From NCBI GenBank assembly GCA_003265435.1, contig NOXC01000004.1, positions 1 to 64,000 of the forward strand: a DNA stretch of 64,000 bases. Direction: 5' to 3'. How positions within the stretch are numbered: position 1 is the first letter of the stretch; the number at the start of each line of letters is the position of its first letter. The notes beneath the pieces were generated by a model. It had not been told where the DNA came from. It saw only the letters and a program-made list of their open reading frames with translations, and searched no databases. Below, in pieces: positions 53,199 to 62,062 of the stretch. The position numbers and the translations under genes were made by a program. The DNA comes from Cellvibrionaceae bacterium AOL6. GTDB taxonomy: Bacteria; Pseudomonadota; Gammaproteobacteria; Pseudomonadales; Cellvibrionaceae.

Positions 53199-55138
53199 TT
53201 CTCCCCTCCTCGGCGTTTTAACCAGGAAATTAAGCCACCTTCGAGCAATATCTGTTTTTGTGAGACAGACAGCGCATGTCTCAGGTGTACGGCCCGTCCT
53301 TCTACAGTCAGCTCTAGTGTTTCCGCATCCGTCATGAGCTGCGACCGGAGATTGGCAACACGAATACGGGAGCCCACCGTCGGAATTTCGAGCTCATCCA
53401 GGTACAACGGGATAACGCCAAAATTGATTAAATTCTGCCGATGAATGCGCGCAAAGCTTTTCGCTAAAACCACACGCAAGCCGAGATAACGCGGTGCAAT
53501 CGCTGCGTGCTCCCGACTCGAGCCCTGTCCGTAGTTTTTCCCGGCGACGATGGCATGACCACCCGCCTCTCGTTGCGCGCGTGCGGCGCTGACATAGTCA
53601 GGTGCTAGCGCTTTAAAGCAGAATTGAGAAATCGCGGGAATATTACTTCGAAACGGCAACACTTCCGCGCCGGCTGGCATAATATCGTCAGTGGACACGT
53701 CGTCTTCGAATCGCGCAATCGTCAGCACATCGAGCTGCTCCTCCATCTCTGAAAACTGGGGTAACGACGCGATATTCGGGCCTTTCTCCAATTCAATTGA
53801 ACTCGCGATCGTGTCACGTTCTCGCGGCGCAACCAATAAACGTCGATCTGGCGAATCCGGTTCATGAGCCAAGCGACCAGGGTGCACCTTTCCACATTTA
53901 CGTGGGTCCATGATATATCCGAACAAAGCCGAAGCCGCTGCGGTTTCCGGGCTACACAGCCACACTCTATCCTCTGGCGTGCCCGATCGACCAGGAAAAT
54001 TACGTGGCGTTGTTCTAAGACTATTTTTTTCCGTCGCTGGGGCTTGGCCCATGCCGATGCACCCATTACAGCCAGCTTGATGTAGCCGAGCACCGGCATC
54101 GATAAGCGCGTCGATGTAGCCGTCTTTCATTAAGCGACGCAAGGTTTGTCGACTGCTGGGGTTAATATCAAGGGAGACGTGCTCGGGTAGGGTCTCTCCG
54201 CGAACGATCGTCGCTGCAATCGCAAAATCCCGGTATCCTGGGTTGGCGGATGAGCCAATATACGCTTGATATATGGGCTCCCCCTCCACTTCGCACACTG
54301 CAACAACATTGCCTGGGCTCGACGGCTTTGCGATCATCGGTTCAATTTCGCCGAGGTCAATACGCGTCACGTGATGGTATTCACATCCTTCATCCGCCGA
54401 TAAGGGGCGCCAATCGGTGCCTCTATTTTCACTTTGCAGGTAGCGTCGTGTTTCGTCATCTGAGGGGAAAAGACTGGCCGTCGCGCCAAGTTCCGCACCC
54501 ATGTTCGCGATCACATGCCGATCCATCGCGCTGAGCGATGCGAGGCCCGGGCCGTGATATTCCATAACACGACCGAGTCCACCTTCTACGCCGTAGTCGC
54601 GCAACAGGGTAAGGATAACGTCCTTAGCGCTCACCCATGGCTTAAGCTCCCCGTACAGGTATATCCCCCACACTTCGGGCATCGGAATCTGTACACGTTC
54701 GCCCGCCATTGCTAACGCGACATCGGTTCCCCCTGCCCCCATGGCAAACATACCCAAGCAACCCGCCGCGCAGGTATGACTGTCCGATCCAATCAAGGTT
54801 TTACCCGGCACGCCAAAATGTTGCATGTGTAGCGGGTGGCTGATGCCATTCCCGGGTCGGCTGTACCACGCACCAAAACGTCGAGCTGCGCTCAGCAAAA
54901 AAAGATGATCGTCTGGATTTTTGTAGTCTTCCTGCAACAGGTTATGATCCACGTATTGCACAGAGACGTCGGTAGCCACTCGCTCCAGCCCCATCGCTTC
55001 AAGGGTCAACATCACCATGGTTCCGGTCGCGTCCTGACACAAGGTTTGATCGAAGCGGAGATTCAGGGCCTTACCAGGCTCTGGTAACGCACCATCGCCA
55101 TGTTCGGCAAGAATTTTTTCTGTGAGCGTGAGCGCCAT
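53195..55138 (-). CDS. Aconitate hydratase, short single-chain type
   Basis: 647 residues from the ATG at 55138 (GGAGGTAGTG before it; the ATG at 55150 lies on top of this site). Fe-S aconitase family: GSDSHTCAAGCLGMFAMGAGG with the first cluster Cys, AGCNGCIGMGQAP with the other two, and the swivel domain (NYGQGSSREHAAIAPRYLGLRVVLAKSFARIHRQNLINFGVIPL). It is much shorter than AcnA (about 890) and AcnB (about 865) and matches the roughly 650-residue type seen in some other bacteria. It interconverts citrate and isocitrate. It is followed by fumC with a 4-base overlap. Confidence 0.9.
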   Translation of the reverse strand: MALTLTEKILAEHGDGALPEPGKALNLRFDQTLCQDATGTMVMLTLEAMGLERVATDVSVQYVDHNLLQEDYKNPDDHLFLLSAARRFGAWYSRPGNGISHPLHMQHFGVPGKTLIGSDSHTCAAGCLGMFAMGAGGTDVALAMAGERVQIPMPEVWGIYLYGELKPWVSAKDVILTLLRDYGVEGGLGRVMEYHGPGLASLSAMDRHVIANMGAELGATASLFPSDDETRRYLQSENRGTDWRPLSADEGCEYHHVTRIDLGEIEPMIAKPSSPGNVVAVCEVEGEPIYQAYIGSSANPGYRDFAIAATIVRGETLPEHVSLDINPSSRQTLRRLMKDGYIDALIDAGARLHQAGCNGCIGMGQAPATEKNSLRTTPRNFPGRSGTPEDRVWLCSPETAAASALFGYIMDPRKCGKVHPGRLAHEPDSPDRRLLVAPRERDTIASSIELEKGPNIASLPQFSEMEEQLDVLTIARFEDDVSTDDIMPAGAEVLPFRSNIPAISQFCFKALAPDYVSAARAQREAGGHAIVAGKNYGQGSSREHAAIAPRYLGLRVVLAKSFARIHRQNLINFGVIPLYLDELEIPTVGSRIRVANLRSQLMTDAETLELTVEGRAVHLRHALSVSQKQILLEGGLISWLKRRGGEK

Positions 55139-55177
55139 CACTACCTCCAATAGTTCTTGTGAACGGGTTAGCTTGCG

Positions 55178-57673
55178 CTAAACCAAGTATCGACTCCAGG
55201 CGCCATACGGGGCGTGAATCGAGCCGCGTTCCAGTGAGCTTACGATGAGCAATAATCCCAGTATGCTGTTGAACACCATCGACAAGGTACTGGCACCCAA
55301 AATGAAGGGCATCAAAAAAACCGCAATACCCAGACAAATATTAAGAAAGCGTACGGGCCTCATCACTTCAGCCAATGCCGTTACGGACACCGTAATAATT
55401 AAAGCGCCCAAAATATGGTCTGCATTGGCGATATGACCTTCCGTCCCCAGCGTCAGTCGCGTGCACAATAGCCATATGCCGATGGCCATGCTGACCGCCA
55501 GGCCTCGTGTGACCGACACCCCGCCACTCAACATCTCTTTGATTAAAGTCAGCGGCGGACGAAGAAAACTGTCATTCGTTTCGCTGACTTTGTTTTTTTG
55601 ATCGTCTATGGATTCGACGGTATCCCCGGTAAACACGACTTTGATCCATGGTCGCCCTGCCCGATGTCTACGTCGAAGAAAATCGATCGTTGCGACAATT
55701 TCGTCAAAGGAATAAGGAATTTGAATCAACATGGCTGCGGCGGCAATCAGGCACAACGTACACCAGGTACCGAGCAACACCGGCTGAATAATGATGAAGG
55801 TGATCGAGATGGCCCCGAGTGGCACAATCATAAAACCGAAGAGCAATACAAGCCACGGCATGGTGCGCCACCTCGCACGCGAACCGATTAAGCCCGTCAC
55901 AATCTCCAACGCGTAGGTCATAGCCCCCAACCCTGCATCGGGAACAGGCCAGGCCTCGGACACGTCGGAGGTAATTATTTCTTCTGTCCCATTGCGCCCA
56001 TCATTCGGACTAGCGCCAGCGAAAAAGGGATCCCAAACGGCGTCGATATGCCCGAGTTGGTAGGCCGCCATATATCTGGAAATAATGAAGCCAAATAACG
56101 CTAAGACAATAATCGGAATGCGTTGAAACCAGTCAGATGGCGAGAAATCCCATCCGGGTGGAATTTCCGGGCCTGTTTGACTGGCGATCGGTGTGACGCC
56201 GGGCTCGGGCCTCACCGCTAGGGCAAACCCGATAACAAAGCAGCCGACGAGTGAATTGTTCAAATACGCCGCAGCACTTTCGGTCCAGAATACCAGCGGC
56301 GCTGCCAACAGCCAGACGCCGACACCCGCGCTCGCCCAGCGCGACCAGGTCCATTGTCTTTTTCGTGACAGACAGGCACCGGAAAAAAGAATGAGCAAGA
56401 CACCGCTCACCATATCGCTCAGAACCATACTTTGCTCGGTGACACCGACAGTCACCGGAGAGGTCATAAGCCAAAGTCCCAAGGCCATGTTGACCCAGTA
56501 CGCCCAAATCGAGTTCAAATGCTGCGCGCGATAATTCGACTCGTGAGCGACACGCAGTTGCTCTGCATTCAGCGATGCCTCTGGTGCATCCTGCATCCAC
56601 ACAGGTGGGTGAATACCATTGGCGCGGTACCACTCAAGCGGGTTCTTTTTCAAATTAGTAATGAGGGCTTCGAGTTCGTCGAGAAGCCTGTGTTTGGGGC
56701 GCCAATCCAAGCGCGATTTAAGCGCACTCAAATTGAGCTCGTAATGATCCGAAGCGAGATCGACCATGAACGGTTTTATAAATGGTCGCTCTCCTTCGTC
56801 CAACGCGTCGGGTACTACCGGCTCTGTTTTTTCTTGCACCCAAGCACCCGCTTTTGCGACCGCGCTGGGGACGTTCAGAGTTGTCCACGCTTGCTCACCG
56901 TGGATGATAGCGCCTATATGATTCTGTAAGGTTTGATAGCTTGGGCTTTCTTCCTCTCCCGCCAAGAGAATCAGCGCTTGATCCAACGTATCGCGTTTAC
57001 CGATGATCTCTTTGATTAGAGCGAGCATGTCTTCAGCATGGATAAACGCCTGTCCTGCATCTTTATCGCCCGCGTACACAAACGATTTTACATCCTGCTC
57101 GTAGATACGTGCGATCTGCTGAGCTAGCGTCGGCACGGCTGTCTCATCGTCGTAGAGCCCTGCCAACCGAATGATGGCGTAAGGAATGCGCCCCTCATGC
57201 TGCCTGATCACTTCCTCTGCACGCAACTTGGATTCAGGATAGGCCCAAGCGGGCTTGAGAGGACTCGATTCTGAAATTCGCTGACCGGGTGATGCCGCTT
57301 CGTGAACCAACATCGTGCTCAAATACAGAAATCGCTCGACCTTTAATTGCGCAAGGTTATCTAGCAGCGTCTGGGTGCCCTTTACGTTAACCGCTTCATA
57401 AAGTGGTGAGGCCTTGCCGTCAAAATTGAAATAGGCTGCGAGATGAATCACACAAGCCACATGGCCATCACTGAGCGAGCTAAGCTCGCTGATGGCTTTA
57501 GTGACCGACAAGCCCTCAGTCAAATCCATTTCAATGTCGCAATCCGTGCCGGGCTGGTCGATCACAATAATACGATAATCATCAGAAAGTGATTCAGCCA
57601 TTGCCCGACCGACGCGTCCTGCGCCCCCGGTGATCGCAATCACCGGGGTAGAAGCATGTTGTAGCGAAGTCAT
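55178..57673 (-). CDS. Fusion protein: NAD-dependent epimerase/SDR, SPW repeats and VKOR-like membrane domain
   Basis: 831 residues from the ATG at 57673 (GGAG seven bases before). Residues 1 to about 320 are an extended SDR/epimerase: ITGGAGRVGRAMAESL (NAD loop), VIHLAAYFNFDGKAS and YPESKLRAEE (the YxxxK pair). Next come two SPW-type membrane repeats (SIWAYWVNMALGLWLMTSPV, WASAGVGVWLLAAPLVFW). A VKOR-like four-helix domain with the redox motif WCTLC near residue 638 follows, then further SPW-like helices. The loop cysteine pair of classical VKOR is not seen. It is probably an inner-membrane protein of stress or envelope redox function; the substrate is unknown. It is 10 bases after the PRC-barrel gene. 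Confidence 0.8.
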   Translation of the reverse strand: MTSLQHASTPVIAITGGAGRVGRAMAESLSDDYRIIVIDQPGTDCDIEMDLTEGLSVTKAISELSSLSDGHVACVIHLAAYFNFDGKASPLYEAVNVKGTQTLLDNLAQLKVERFLYLSTMLVHEAASPGQRISESSPLKPAWAYPESKLRAEEVIRQHEGRIPYAIIRLAGLYDDETAVPTLAQQIARIYEQDVKSFVYAGDKDAGQAFIHAEDMLALIKEIIGKRDTLDQALILLAGEEESPSYQTLQNHIGAIIHGEQAWTTLNVPSAVAKAGAWVQEKTEPVVPDALDEGERPFIKPFMVDLASDHYELNLSALKSRLDWRPKHRLLDELEALITNLKKNPLEWYRANGIHPPVWMQDAPEASLNAEQLRVAHESNYRAQHLNSIWAYWVNMALGLWLMTSPVTVGVTEQSMVLSDMVSGVLLILFSGACLSRKRQWTWSRWASAGVGVWLLAAPLVFWTESAAAYLNNSLVGCFVIGFALAVRPEPGVTPIASQTGPEIPPGWDFSPSDWFQRIPIIVLALFGFIISRYMAAYQLGHIDAVWDPFFAGASPNDGRNGTEEIITSDVSEAWPVPDAGLGAMTYALEIVTGLIGSRARWRTMPWLVLLFGFMIVPLGAISITFIIIQPVLLGTWCTLCLIAAAAMLIQIPYSFDEIVATIDFLRRRHRAGRPWIKVVFTGDTVESIDDQKNKVSETNDSFLRPPLTLIKEMLSGGVSVTRGLAVSMAIGIWLLCTRLTLGTEGHIANADHILGALIITVSVTALAEVMRPVRFLNICLGIAVFLMPFILGASTLSMVFNSILGLLLIVSSLERGSIHAPYGAWSRYLV

Positions 57674-57683
57674 ACGCAAGCTC

Positions 57684-58394
57684 CTAAAGTATCAGGTCTA
57701 CCTCTTTTTCCATCAACGCCGCATCAAATTCAGGTCGCTCCGACAACGCATCTTTCGTTAAATTGATGTGCATGCTGCGTTCGACCCAGCTAATATGATC
57801 AACCTGATCAGGGCGCACCATATATTTATGCCCGCCAGGAAGGATGCTGCGGCTATCTAACACCCAAGCGGAAATTTTCCAGTTTTCGGTATCAAAAATC
57901 GCTTTGTCGACGACACCGAGCTGGCCATCTTTGACATCGACACGATACCCTTTCACTTCCTCAAAGGAACGCAGGTGCCCTTCCGAGGAGGAGATAGAGG
58001 GGCTGTCTTCGGCTTCTTCATTCACAAGTGGCGCCGGATGTGGATATGTTCCCCACAGGCCTTCACCCATCCAGTAGAACGCATAGCCGTAATAACGGAA
58101 AAAGTTTTGTTCGTACTCTCTGGACACCGGCTGGTGCTCATCCAGTTCCGGACTGTTTTTGATTTGCTCGCGACTTAGCCCAACGTGCACTTCTTCGCGA
58201 TCGGCATCCACTGCATCAATTGAAATCGGGCTGACCAACACTTTTTTACTCAATGGGTTCCAACGCTGTGTGTCGAGAACCAAATAGCGTACAACCCAAT
58301 CACGATCATCGAACAAAATGTCGGTGCAGTGGCCAAGGCTGCCTTCTTGAGTTTGAATCCCAAAGTGGGAGAGCGCATTTAGAGTCAGTTTCAT
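57684..58394 (-). CDS. Protein with two PRC-barrel domains
   Basis: 236 residues. Two PRC-barrel units: residues about 1-75 ([43 protein letters not shown]) and about 130-210 (EVKGYRVDVKDGQLGVVDKAIFDTENWKISAWVLDSRSI). They are separated by an acidic linker with a Tyr/Trp-rich part (YGYAFYWMGEGLWGTYPHPAPL). PRC-barrel proteins act as cytoplasmic adaptors on membranes or RNA, and many are stress-induced. It is the first gene of the operon with the VKOR fusion, aconitase and fumarase. Confidence 0.87.
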   Translation of the reverse strand: MKLTLNALSHFGIQTQEGSLGHCTDILFDDRDWVVRYLVLDTQRWNPLSKKVLVSPISIDAVDADREEVHVGLSREQIKNSPELDEHQPVSREYEQNFFRYYGYAFYWMGEGLWGTYPHPAPLVNEEAEDSPSISSSEGHLRSFEEVKGYRVDVKDGQLGVVDKAIFDTENWKISAWVLDSRSILPGGHKYMVRPDQVDHISWVERSMHINLTKDALSERPEFDAALMEKEVDLIL

Positions 58395-58462
58395 CGGTCT
58401 ATCCTCCTAGGAGTATTTCTCCGATTGAGCGTCAGCGCACTTTTCACACAGCACACTGCGAT

Positions 58463-58485
58463 AAAAAAGGGCCCCCGCAGGGGCC
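58463..58485 (-). terminator. Rho-independent terminator of dps
   Basis: On the minus strand GGCCCC, loop, GGGGCC is followed by CTTTTTT. It lies 24 bases after the dps stop and separates dps from the PRC-barrel operon. Confidence 0.88.
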
Positions 58486-58508
58486 ACACCGGGAAGCAAT
58501 CTCTATGC

Positions 58509-59015
58509 TTAAGCCAGGAGGGAACGCAACATCCAAGCGTTTTCTTCGTGTTGACCGATGCGCTCCGTTAACAGGTCTGCGGTTTTCACATCGTTCACTT
58601 CTTCTGCCGCTTCGGCAACATCGCGGAAACGCTTCGCACACAATTCGTTATCATGCACCAATTGCTTGATCATCTCCTCCGCTGTCGGCGTGCCGGATTC
58701 TTCCTTGATTTCCGACAGTTTGCTGAATTGAGCAAAACTGCCCGGCGCTAGGAAGCCGATTGCGCGAATACGCTCAGCCAAGGTGTCCGCAGACTCACCT
58801 AGATCTTCGTACTGCTCTTCAGTAAGTTTATGCAGCCCGTAAAAAAGCGGGCCTACGACATTCCAGTGGAAATTTTGAGTTTTCAAAAAGAGTAAGTAGG
58901 TATCGGCCAGCGCGCCTGAGAGTGCATCAGCGAGTTTCGCGCGTTCTTTATGCGCGACTCCGGAATCCGTTTTAGATTCAGAAGGTTTAGCTTTGAGTGC
59001 GGCTGCAGCTGTCAT
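58509..59015 (-). CDS. dps: Dps family DNA-protecting ferritin-like protein
   Basis: 168 residues. Ferroxidase-site pattern is intact: FLKTQNFHWNVVGPLFYGLHKLTEEQYEDLGESADTLAERIRAIG. The lysine-rich N-terminus (ALKAKPSESKTDSG) may bind DNA. Dps forms 12-subunit shells that store iron and consume peroxide, protecting DNA in starvation and oxidative stress. It has its own terminator. It sits next to an operon of oxidant-tolerant metabolic genes on the same strand. Confidence 0.95.
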   Translation of the reverse strand: MTAAAALKAKPSESKTDSGVAHKERAKLADALSGALADTYLLFLKTQNFHWNVVGPLFYGLHKLTEEQYEDLGESADTLAERIRAIGFLAPGSFAQFSKLSEIKEESGTPTAEEMIKQLVHDNELCAKRFRDVAEAAEEVNDVKTADLLTERIGQHEENAWMLRSLLA

Positions 59016-59222
59016 GTTTGCCTCCAGTCTTGTCCAAGTTAAGTGTTCGATGAATTTCGAACAGTGACAAGGAGACTAACGCAACGAGCCTGCCAGTTTT
59101 TATAATTGCGGCGAAATTTCGCTAAGATTCAAGAACGGGCCGCGAACGAGATCAAACGTTCTAATTGTGCATTTAGAAGTGCGATACCGGAAGCGAGCCC
59201 AATGTAATTCTTACGGACGTGT

Positions 59223-59648
59223 TTAGTAATTTTTACCGGCTTCATCAGCGCGCCGAAAGCACGCCACACGGTGTTTAGTGATTAAATTCAGGTTGCGACA
59301 CTCAGAACGAGAGTGCACATAGTCCTCGCCTTGCATGTCACTGGCTTCACCCTCATGCGAGCTTTCTTGCGGCACGGACGATGAGGTACCGGGTTGACTC
59401 TGCTTTTCTCGTTGCAGCTTATCCTGATACTGCTGATTTTTGTGCGCCACATCCGCTTCCGGCGCCGGCACATTCACCGTACTGTGCTCTATAGTTTCAG
59501 CACGCTCCTGATACTCCGGCGGCACCGTATCGCCGAAGTGCACTCGCCCCTGATCATCGACCCATTTTTTCACTTCCGCCAACGAAGCTTGGCAGCACAG
59601 GAGTATGGCAATGGCGGCCAAACGGGTAATGGATCTCAGATGTGGCAT
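59223..59648 (-). CDS. DUF4124 domain protein, exported
   Basis: 141 residues: signal peptide (LAAIAILLCCQASLA) directly followed by the DUF4124 core EVKKWVDDQGRVHFGDTVPPEY, then a hydrophilic Gln/Ser-rich tail with a late cysteine pair (SECRNLNLITKHRVACF). DUF4124 proteins are periplasmic and of unknown function. It stands alone, divergent from prc. The 287-base gap to prc holds nothing that I can identify beyond promoter space. Confidence 0.85.
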   Translation of the reverse strand: MPHLRSITRLAAIAILLCCQASLAEVKKWVDDQGRVHFGDTVPPEYQERAETIEHSTVNVPAPEADVAHKNQQYQDKLQREKQSQPGTSSSVPQESSHEGEASDMQGEDYVHSRSECRNLNLITKHRVACFRRADEAGKNY

Positions 59649-59935
59649 GTATGGCTCCTTTTTGTCTAGCCTGGGGTCGTCCGACCAGAAGTGTCGACTC
59701 GAGTTAAAGTATAGCGTGCGGGCGCCGGATAACGAACCGTACCCCTCTCCGTACGCGGCCCGTCAACCGGCTTTGCGAAGCATGCCGTGCTCCTCGAGCG
59801 AGAGCAAGCCGGGAAGTGTGAACAGTGTAGCAGCGGCCAACAATCAAAGGTGGAACCGATACCGCTCTCCCGGCAAAGGGAACTTTCTGTGATATATTTA
59901 GCCTAATTGACACAAACCAGACTAGCCGGATCCCT

Positions 59936-62047
59936 ATGCAGTTTACCGCTCGCTTCATCACCCTGACACTCGCATTCTTCGCGTTTAAGGTTTCAGCGTT
60001 ACCCGAACAGACTCCCCTCACCTACGACAGCAAGCAATCTGCGACAGCCGTCGAGGTGGTGTACCGCCTCTATGCTGACCACTACAACAAACAGCGGTTT
60101 GATGATGGCCTGTCGCGTGATTTTCTGGAACGTTATCTGGAAATGCTCGACCCAGGCAAAATGTTTCTCTATCAGAAGGATGTTGATCAATACGCCATCC
60201 ATGCTGATAAATTTGATGACTACTTCAGGGAAGGCAATTTGGATGTCGCTTACGACATCTATAAAACCTACCAGACCCGAGTGGTAAGCCGTTTGGAAAA
60301 CGTCGTTGCCCTGCTCAACGATGACACCGTTGTGTATACATTCGACGGCGATGATTCCATTCAGCTCGACCGCAAAGACGCCGCATGGCTGACGAGCATC
60401 AACGAAGCGGATGAACTCTGGCATCGACGCATTAAATTGAGCCTGCTCAACTTGAAAATGGCAGGCAAGACCGTCGAAGAAGCACGAGAAACTGTTGCGA
60501 AACGCTACAAAAATCAGCTAAATCGCGTAAAACAGGAGAAAAGTGCTGACGTATTTGAAATCGTCCTGAACTCACTGACCATTCTATTCGACCCCCACAC
60601 GAATTACTGGTCTCCCCGCACTTCGGAAAACTTCAACATCAATATGTCCAAATCGCTGGAGGGCATCGGTGCCGTCCTGCAAAGTGAGGACGAATTCACT
60701 AAGGTCGTGCGTTTAGTAGCGGGCGGCCCCGCTGCACGTCAGGGGCAACTCAAAGCGGCTGACCGTATCGTTGCTGTCGGCCAGGGTGAAGAAGGCGAAC
60801 TCGTAGACATCGTTGGCTGGCGTCTCGACGAAGTCGTTCAGTTGATACGAGGCCCACAAAACACGGTAGTTCGCCTCGAAGTGCTACCTGCCGGTGAAAT
60901 CATCGGCGGCGACACTTCTGTCGTCAAAATCAACCGAGGTAAGGTAAAGCTCGAAGATCAAGAAGCACAGAAAGCGATTCTTGAACTGCCGGGTGAAGAC
61001 AGACTGTATAAGCTCGGCGTAATCAAGCTGCCTGATTTCTATGTCGATTTTGAAGCGTTTGCGCGGCGAGACCCTAACTATAAAAGCAGTTCACGCGACG
61101 TTGCCCGCCTTATCGATGAACTCAAAGAAGAAGGCGTCGACGGCATGATTCTCGACCTGCGTAACAACGGTGGCGGCTCCCTGCCTGAAGCGACGATGCT
61201 GACCGACCTCTTCATCGAACGCGGCGTCGTCGTGCAAATCAAGACACCGGACCAGCGCGTAGGCCGTCAAAATCAAGCGATTCGCCCACCGCGCTACACA
61301 GGCCCCTTGATCGTTTTAATCAATCGACTCAGTGCCTCGGCTTCTGAGATCTTCGCTGGGGCGATCCAGGACTATGGCCGCGGGCTGGTGATTGGTTCCC
61401 GCTCCTTTGGTAAAGGTACCGTCCAGTCGGTAAACAATCTGCGCCTTGGTCAACTCAAGATCACCGAGAGCAAGTTTTACCGGGTATCCGGCGACAGCAC
61501 GCAACACCGTGGTGTCTTACCCGATATCGCGTTTCCAAGCTCAGTCGACGAGGAGGAAGTCGGTGAATCTGCCTATGAGAATGCCCTCCCCTGGGATCAG
61601 ATTCGTGCGGTCCCTCACGACAAGTACTATGACTTCAGTTCCGTGTTACCGATCTTGGAGCAACGACATACTGCGCGTGCGGAGAATGACCCGGACTTTC
61701 ATTATCTGATCCAACAGATTGATTTTATTAAAGAAAGCCAGTCAGACAGAGCCATTTCCCTGAATGAGTCCAAACGTGAAGCGCGCAAGGAATCACTCGA
61801 GTTAAAGTCCATGCAGCTTGAAAATGAACGCCTGGTGGCGAAGGGGCTCGAACCCTACAAGGACCTTGAAGACTTCCGTAAACAGGAAGCAGAAGAGGAA
61901 CAGGAAGAGGCTGAGAATTACGGTACGAGTGAGATTGACGTAGAAGGCGACACCCTGCTCATCGAGTCGGGCAATATCCTTGTCGACTTCATCGACATTC
62001 AACGAAACAAACTGCCAGTGGAGCAAGTCGCCAAAGCCAAACCCTGA
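59936..62047 (+). CDS. prc: Tail-specific periplasmic protease Prc
   Basis: 703 residues. Signal peptide (FITLTLAFFAFKVSA), N-terminal helical domain (LEMLDPGKMFLYQKDVDQY), PDZ domain (about 230-320, SLEGIGAVLQSEDEFTKVVRLVAGGPA), S41 protease domain with MILDLRNNGGGSLPEA, catalytic Ser in RLSASASEIFAGAIQDYGRG and Lys in SFGKGTVQSV, and a DUF3340-type C-terminal helical part. Prc trims penicillin-binding protein 3 and cell-wall endopeptidases, working with NlpI. Length is normal. A 10-pair hairpin covers the stop codon. Confidence 0.95.
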   Translation: MQFTARFITLTLAFFAFKVSALPEQTPLTYDSKQSATAVEVVYRLYADHYNKQRFDDGLSRDFLERYLEMLDPGKMFLYQKDVDQYAIHADKFDDYFREGNLDVAYDIYKTYQTRVVSRLENVVALLNDDTVVYTFDGDDSIQLDRKDAAWLTSINEADELWHRRIKLSLLNLKMAGKTVEEARETVAKRYKNQLNRVKQEKSADVFEIVLNSLTILFDPHTNYWSPRTSENFNINMSKSLEGIGAVLQSEDEFTKVVRLVAGGPAARQGQLKAADRIVAVGQGEEGELVDIVGWRLDEVVQLIRGPQNTVVRLEVLPAGEIIGGDTSVVKINRGKVKLEDQEAQKAILELPGEDRLYKLGVIKLPDFYVDFEAFARRDPNYKSSSRDVARLIDELKEEGVDGMILDLRNNGGGSLPEATMLTDLFIERGVVVQIKTPDQRVGRQNQAIRPPRYTGPLIVLINRLSASASEIFAGAIQDYGRGLVIGSRSFGKGTVQSVNNLRLGQLKITESKFYRVSGDSTQHRGVLPDIAFPSSVDEEEVGESAYENALPWDQIRAVPHDKYYDFSSVLPILEQRHTARAENDPDFHYLIQQIDFIKESQSDRAISLNESKREARKESLELKSMQLENERLVAKGLEPYKDLEDFRKQEAEEEQEEAENYGTSEIDVEGDTLLIESGNILVDFIDIQRNKLPVEQVAKAKP

Positions 62048-62062
62048 TCTACATCAGGGTTT
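62039..62062. terminator. Bidirectional terminator hairpin at the prc stop
   Basis: AAACCCTGAT, loop CTAC, ATCAGGGTTT. The A-rich left and T-rich right ends give short U-runs for both strands. It overlaps the prc stop and reaches the last bases of the convergent sensor gene. Confidence 0.75.
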
